From Asanoa sp040654855 (lineage in GTDB: Bacteria > Actinomycetota > Actinomycetes > Mycobacteriales > Micromonosporaceae), in contig NZ_JBFAIU010000002.1 of the NCBI RefSeq assembly GCF_040654855.1, positions 1-64,000 of the forward strand: a stretch of 64,000 nucleotides of DNA. The letters are read 5' to 3'. The translations under genes and the position numbers were made by a program. Within the stretch, counting starts at the first letter, position 1. The number at the start of each line of letters is the position of its first letter. Below the pieces are notes generated by a model. That model worked only from the letters and a program-made list of their open reading frames with translations, did not search any database and was not told the origin of the DNA. Below are positions 61,720-64,000 of this stretch, piece after piece.

Positions 61720-61800
61720 TACCGCTCGGTTCGAGCGCAACCCTAGCAAGTTCTGTACCGCTCGGTAGGAGACCTGGATCACGATTTGTACCGAGCGGTA
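61720..61800. promoter_or_regulatory. Three TetR operators in the SDR/tetR divergent region
   Basis: TACCGCTCGGTT (61720-61731), TACCGCTCGGTA (61756-61767) and TACCGAGCGGTA (61789-61800), each preceded by TG, share the palindrome TACCG-NN-CGGTA. Centres are 36 and 33 bp apart. The third ends 10 bases before the tetR ATG, so binding would block the regulator's own transcription as well as the SDR gene. Confidence 0.86.
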
Positions 61801-61810
61801 GGCTAGGGCG

Positions 61811-62425
61811 ATGACTGGGACCACGACCACCGGACGACCGCGGGCCTTCGACGAGGAGACGGTCCTCGACCGCGCCACGGAGGTCTTCTGGCGGCACGGC
61901 TACGAGGGTGCGTCGTTGAGCACCCTCACCGACGCGATGGGCATCAACCGGCCGAGCCTGTACGCCGCCTTCGGTAGCAAGGAGCAGTTGTTCCAGCGCG
62001 CCTTCGCCCGCTACCACGCGGCCCAGGTGGCGAGGGCTCGCGCCGCACTCGCACAACCCACCGCGTACGCCGCCGTCGAAGCATTCCTGCGCTCCAGCGC
62101 CGACGGTCTCACCGCCGCCGATCACCCGGCGGGTTGCCTCTCCGTCCAGGGAGGCCTGGCCTGCTCGCCCGAGAACGGCCGGATCTCCGAGATCCTTGCC
62201 ACCGGACGGGCCGCCACCGAAGACGCCCTCAACGAACGGCTGTCCCGCGCGGCCGAGGAGGGCGACCTCCCGGACGGCATGGATGCCCGGGCGCTGGCCC
62301 GATTCGTGATGGCGCTCAGCGAAGGCCACGCCGTCCACGCCGCGGCCGGCGCCAGCCGTGAAGACCTCCAGGCCTCCGTCGACATCGCCATGCGAACGCT
62401 CACCAGCGTTCGTCCCCGCGACTGA
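61811..62425 (+). CDS. TetR-family regulator
   Basis: 204 residues from ATG 61811; no Shine-Dalgarno, so possibly leaderless. Helix-turn-helix: VLDRATEVFWRHGYEGASLS, TLTDAMGINRPSLYAAFGSK-EQLF. The C-terminal domain of the TetR_C_16/YcdC-like type has GCLSVQGGLACSPENGRISE. Regulators of this type often respond to quinones or aldehydes. Controls itself and the divergent SDR through the three operators. Confidence 0.94.
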   Translation: MTGTTTTGRPRAFDEETVLDRATEVFWRHGYEGASLSTLTDAMGINRPSLYAAFGSKEQLFQRAFARYHAAQVARARAALAQPTAYAAVEAFLRSSADGLTAADHPAGCLSVQGGLACSPENGRISEILATGRAATEDALNERLSRAAEEGDLPDGMDARALARFVMALSEGHAVHAAAGASREDLQASVDIAMRTLTSVRPRD

Positions 62426-62498
62426 CGATGCCGGGGTTCGCGGGCTCGCAGAAGGGTCGCGACGGCGGATCGGACGCGGCCCAGGCAGTCACCCGAAG

Positions 62499-63161
62499 TC
62501 AGTCCGACGGCGCCTTCGGCCGCCCGCGGTATGCCTGCACGCTGGTCGGGAAGGTCCACCCGAAGCGAACGGCGGCCAGACGCACGGACGTGGTCACGGC
62601 CACGCAGGTCAGACCCGCGATCACGGTCGGGGTGCCGAGTTCGGCAAGCAGGATGAGTGTCCCAGCGCCGGCACCGGCGGCCACGGCGTAGAGCGTGCCG
62701 ACGTGGAGGAAGGAGACCGGCAGGTTCAGGATGACGTCGCGCAGCATTCCACCCCCGATGGCTGCGATGACGCCGACGACCAGCGCCCCGGCCGCCCCGA
62801 CGCCGAGCGACAGCGCCTTCGAGGCCCCGATCGCGCCGAACAGGCCCATGACGACCGCGTCGAGCACGGTGATCAGCCGGCCCGCTCGACCGAGCGCGGG
62901 GTGCAGCATCATGCCGAGGACGGCTGCGGCGCCGGCCACCAGCAGATACCAGTTCTTCCAGATCACGACCGGCGGCTGATCGAGCACCGTGTCGCGGAGC
63001 AGGCTTCCGCCGACGGAGACGGCGAGCCCGATCACGACGACGCCGAGCACGTCGATGCGGCGATGTCTTTCTCCTGCCGCGAACAGGGCGCCCTGCAGGC
63101 CGCCGAGACCTGCGGCGACAAGCTCGATCCACAGTGCCACCTGAAACGGCGTGCTCGACAT
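62499..63161 (-). CDS. UPF0126/TRIC-type membrane protein
   Basis: 220 residues from ATG 63161 with CGGAG upstream. Seven hydrophobic helices form two homologous halves, each with the family Gly-Gly kink: VVVIGLAVSVGGSLLRDTVL and ALVVGVIAAIGGGMLRDVIL (G-G-x-L-R-D). KNWYLLVAGAAAVLGMML lies between. Prokaryotic TRIC relatives form K+-permeable trimeric channels; the UPF0126 group is also annotated as glycine transporters. The transported solute here is open. Confidence 0.9.
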   Translation of the reverse strand: MSSTPFQVALWIELVAAGLGGLQGALFAAGERHRRIDVLGVVVIGLAVSVGGSLLRDTVLDQPPVVIWKNWYLLVAGAAAVLGMMLHPALGRAGRLITVLDAVVMGLFGAIGASKALSLGVGAAGALVVGVIAAIGGGMLRDVILNLPVSFLHVGTLYAVAAGAGAGTLILLAELGTPTVIAGLTCVAVTTSVRLAAVRFGWTFPTSVQAYRGRPKAPSD

Positions 63162-63229
63162 GCGGTCACACTCCGGGGGCGTTCGGGGCCGGCTCACCGG
63201 ACGCGCACGAGCCGGCCCAGGGACGTGGT

Positions 63230-63925
63230 TCAGCGCGCGGTGGCCGCGGCGGTCGCGATGACGTCGGCGACCACGCCGGACTGCGTCACGTACACGGCGT
63301 GGCTGGCCGGAACGTTGGTGACCCGCGCGCCGATGCGCTTGGCCATGTACTGCAGCATCGCCTGGTCGAACGCCTTGTCCTCCGTCGCGATGACGGCCCA
63401 GCTCGGCTTGTCTCGCCAGGCGGCGTTCTTCACCGGCGCCGCGAACACCGCCATGTTGATGGGCACCTGCGCGTCGCGGAGGAAGGCCGCGTCGGCGTCG
63501 CTGGCGTCCGCGGCGAACCCAGCCTTGAACGTGTCGTGGTTGAGGAAGCCATATCCGTCCTCGACGTCGATGACGAAGTCGGGCGTCGGAGCGAATCCCT
63601 CGTACTGCTGGGCGGTGGTCTCGCCGGCGTCCGGCGCCAGCGCCGACACGTACACCAGTCCGGCGACCTTGGGGTGAACGCCGGCCTCGGTGATGACCGT
63701 GCCGCCCCAGGAGTGGCCCACTAGAATCGTCGGGCCGTCCTGCAGGTCGAGCACTCTCGTGGTCGCCGCGACGTCGTCCTCCAGCGAGGTGAGCGGGTTC
63801 TGCACGATCGTGACCCGGTAGCCGCGGGCCGTCAGGTTGTCGTACACGCCGCGCCAGCCCGAACCGTCGGCGAACGCGCCGTGCACCAACACGACGTTCT
63901 TGATCTCCTGACCAGTGGTGCTCAT
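63230..63925 (-). CDS. Alpha/beta hydrolase
   Basis: 231 residues from ATG 63925 with GGAAGGA upstream. Oxyanion motif VVLVHGAFADGSGWRGVYDN, nucleophile elbow TILVGHSWGGTVITEAGVHP (GHSWG), the acid in SWAVIATEDKAFDQAMLQYM and the His in NVPASHAVYVTQ. The short lid and HGAFADGSGW motif place it with salicylate-esterase/hydroxynitrile-lyase-like hydrolases common in actinomycetes. Substrate unknown. 63926-64000 holds only its upstream region. Confidence 0.92.
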   Translation of the reverse strand: MSTTGQEIKNVVLVHGAFADGSGWRGVYDNLTARGYRVTIVQNPLTSLEDDVAATTRVLDLQDGPTILVGHSWGGTVITEAGVHPKVAGLVYVSALAPDAGETTAQQYEGFAPTPDFVIDVEDGYGFLNHDTFKAGFAADASDADAAFLRDAQVPINMAVFAAPVKNAAWRDKPSWAVIATEDKAFDQAMLQYMAKRIGARVTNVPASHAVYVTQSGVVADVIATAAATAR

Positions 63926-64000
63926 GAGGCTCGTCCTTCCGTCAGCCGCTCCGGGCGGGTGGTCGGGGCGGATCTTGAGAGTTGGCAGTCGCCGCCTCCG

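Noticed and set aside
1..64000. CRISPR array, replication origin or rRNA operon
   Set aside because: No regularly spaced direct repeats, no DnaA-box cluster and no rRNA sequence were seen; the four-copy repeat is dispersed over 11 kb with diverged copies.

Overview
The window comes from a high-GC actinomycete, most likely Micromonosporaceae (Micromonospora, Actinoplanes or a relative). This rests on strong GC bias at third codon positions, frequent GTG starts, secreted GH9/GH10 enzymes with CBM2-type and CBM4/9-like modules, a degraded BTAD/winged-helix regulator, a family of large XRE regulators, and a sugar ABC importer with no local ATPase. Genus is inference; no rRNA, tRNA or other marker gene was found.

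Layout. 1-9.6 kb is accessory DNA. It holds a NucA/NucB-type nuclease with PKD-like repeats and a small ComJ/Nin-like partner, a small secreted protein, a decayed BTAD regulator, an APH-fold kinase, a frameshifted XRE regulator, a lipoprotein and another small secreted protein. 9.7-15.3 kb has a large LuxR-type ATPase regulator, remnants of a large serine recombinase, a second APH-fold kinase and a truncated ORF. 15.3-18.3 kb is a GH9-CBM3-FN3-FN3-CBM2 endoglucanase behind an almost perfect CebR box, closed by a long perfect hairpin. 18.3-21.8 kb is scrambled: two members of a four-copy dispersed repeat and two outward-facing IS5-type fragments bracketing a DUF998 membrane protein.

21.8-26.1 kb is a tidy module: a WYL regulator divergent from an epoxide hydrolase, an NmrA-like reductase and an AlkZ/HTH_42 protein that keeps the catalytic Q-A-Q motif. 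This could be a detoxification and DNA-repair unit for electrophiles. 27-51 kb is a glycan-utilisation locus: GH38 alpha-mannosidase, Gfo/Idh/MocA oxidoreductase, two PhyH dioxygenases, two AraC regulators, a CUT1 sugar importer (binding protein and two permeases), a multimodular GH10 enzyme, a LacI regulator, an (alpha/alpha)6 glycoside hydrolase and a GH2 beta-mannosidase. Two pairs of the palindrome TGGACCGGTCCA, one upstream of the Gfo-GH38 operon and one in the lacI/GH divergent region, tie the two ends of the locus into one probable LacI regulon.

51-57.5 kb is accessory again: two SAM methyltransferases, a VanW cell-wall protein, IS256 and ISL3 remnants, a disrupted FixH/YtkA-like membrane protein, and decayed RidA and S9-peptidase fragments. 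57.5-64 kb has two SDR/TetR pairs (one with three clear TetR operators), a DrrAB-like ABC exporter preceded by a 42-residue ORF, a UPF0126/TRIC-type membrane protein and an alpha/beta hydrolase.

A recurring theme is decay. At least ten gene fragments lie mostly next to the dispersed repeats or transposase remnants, while the glycan and detoxification operons are intact.
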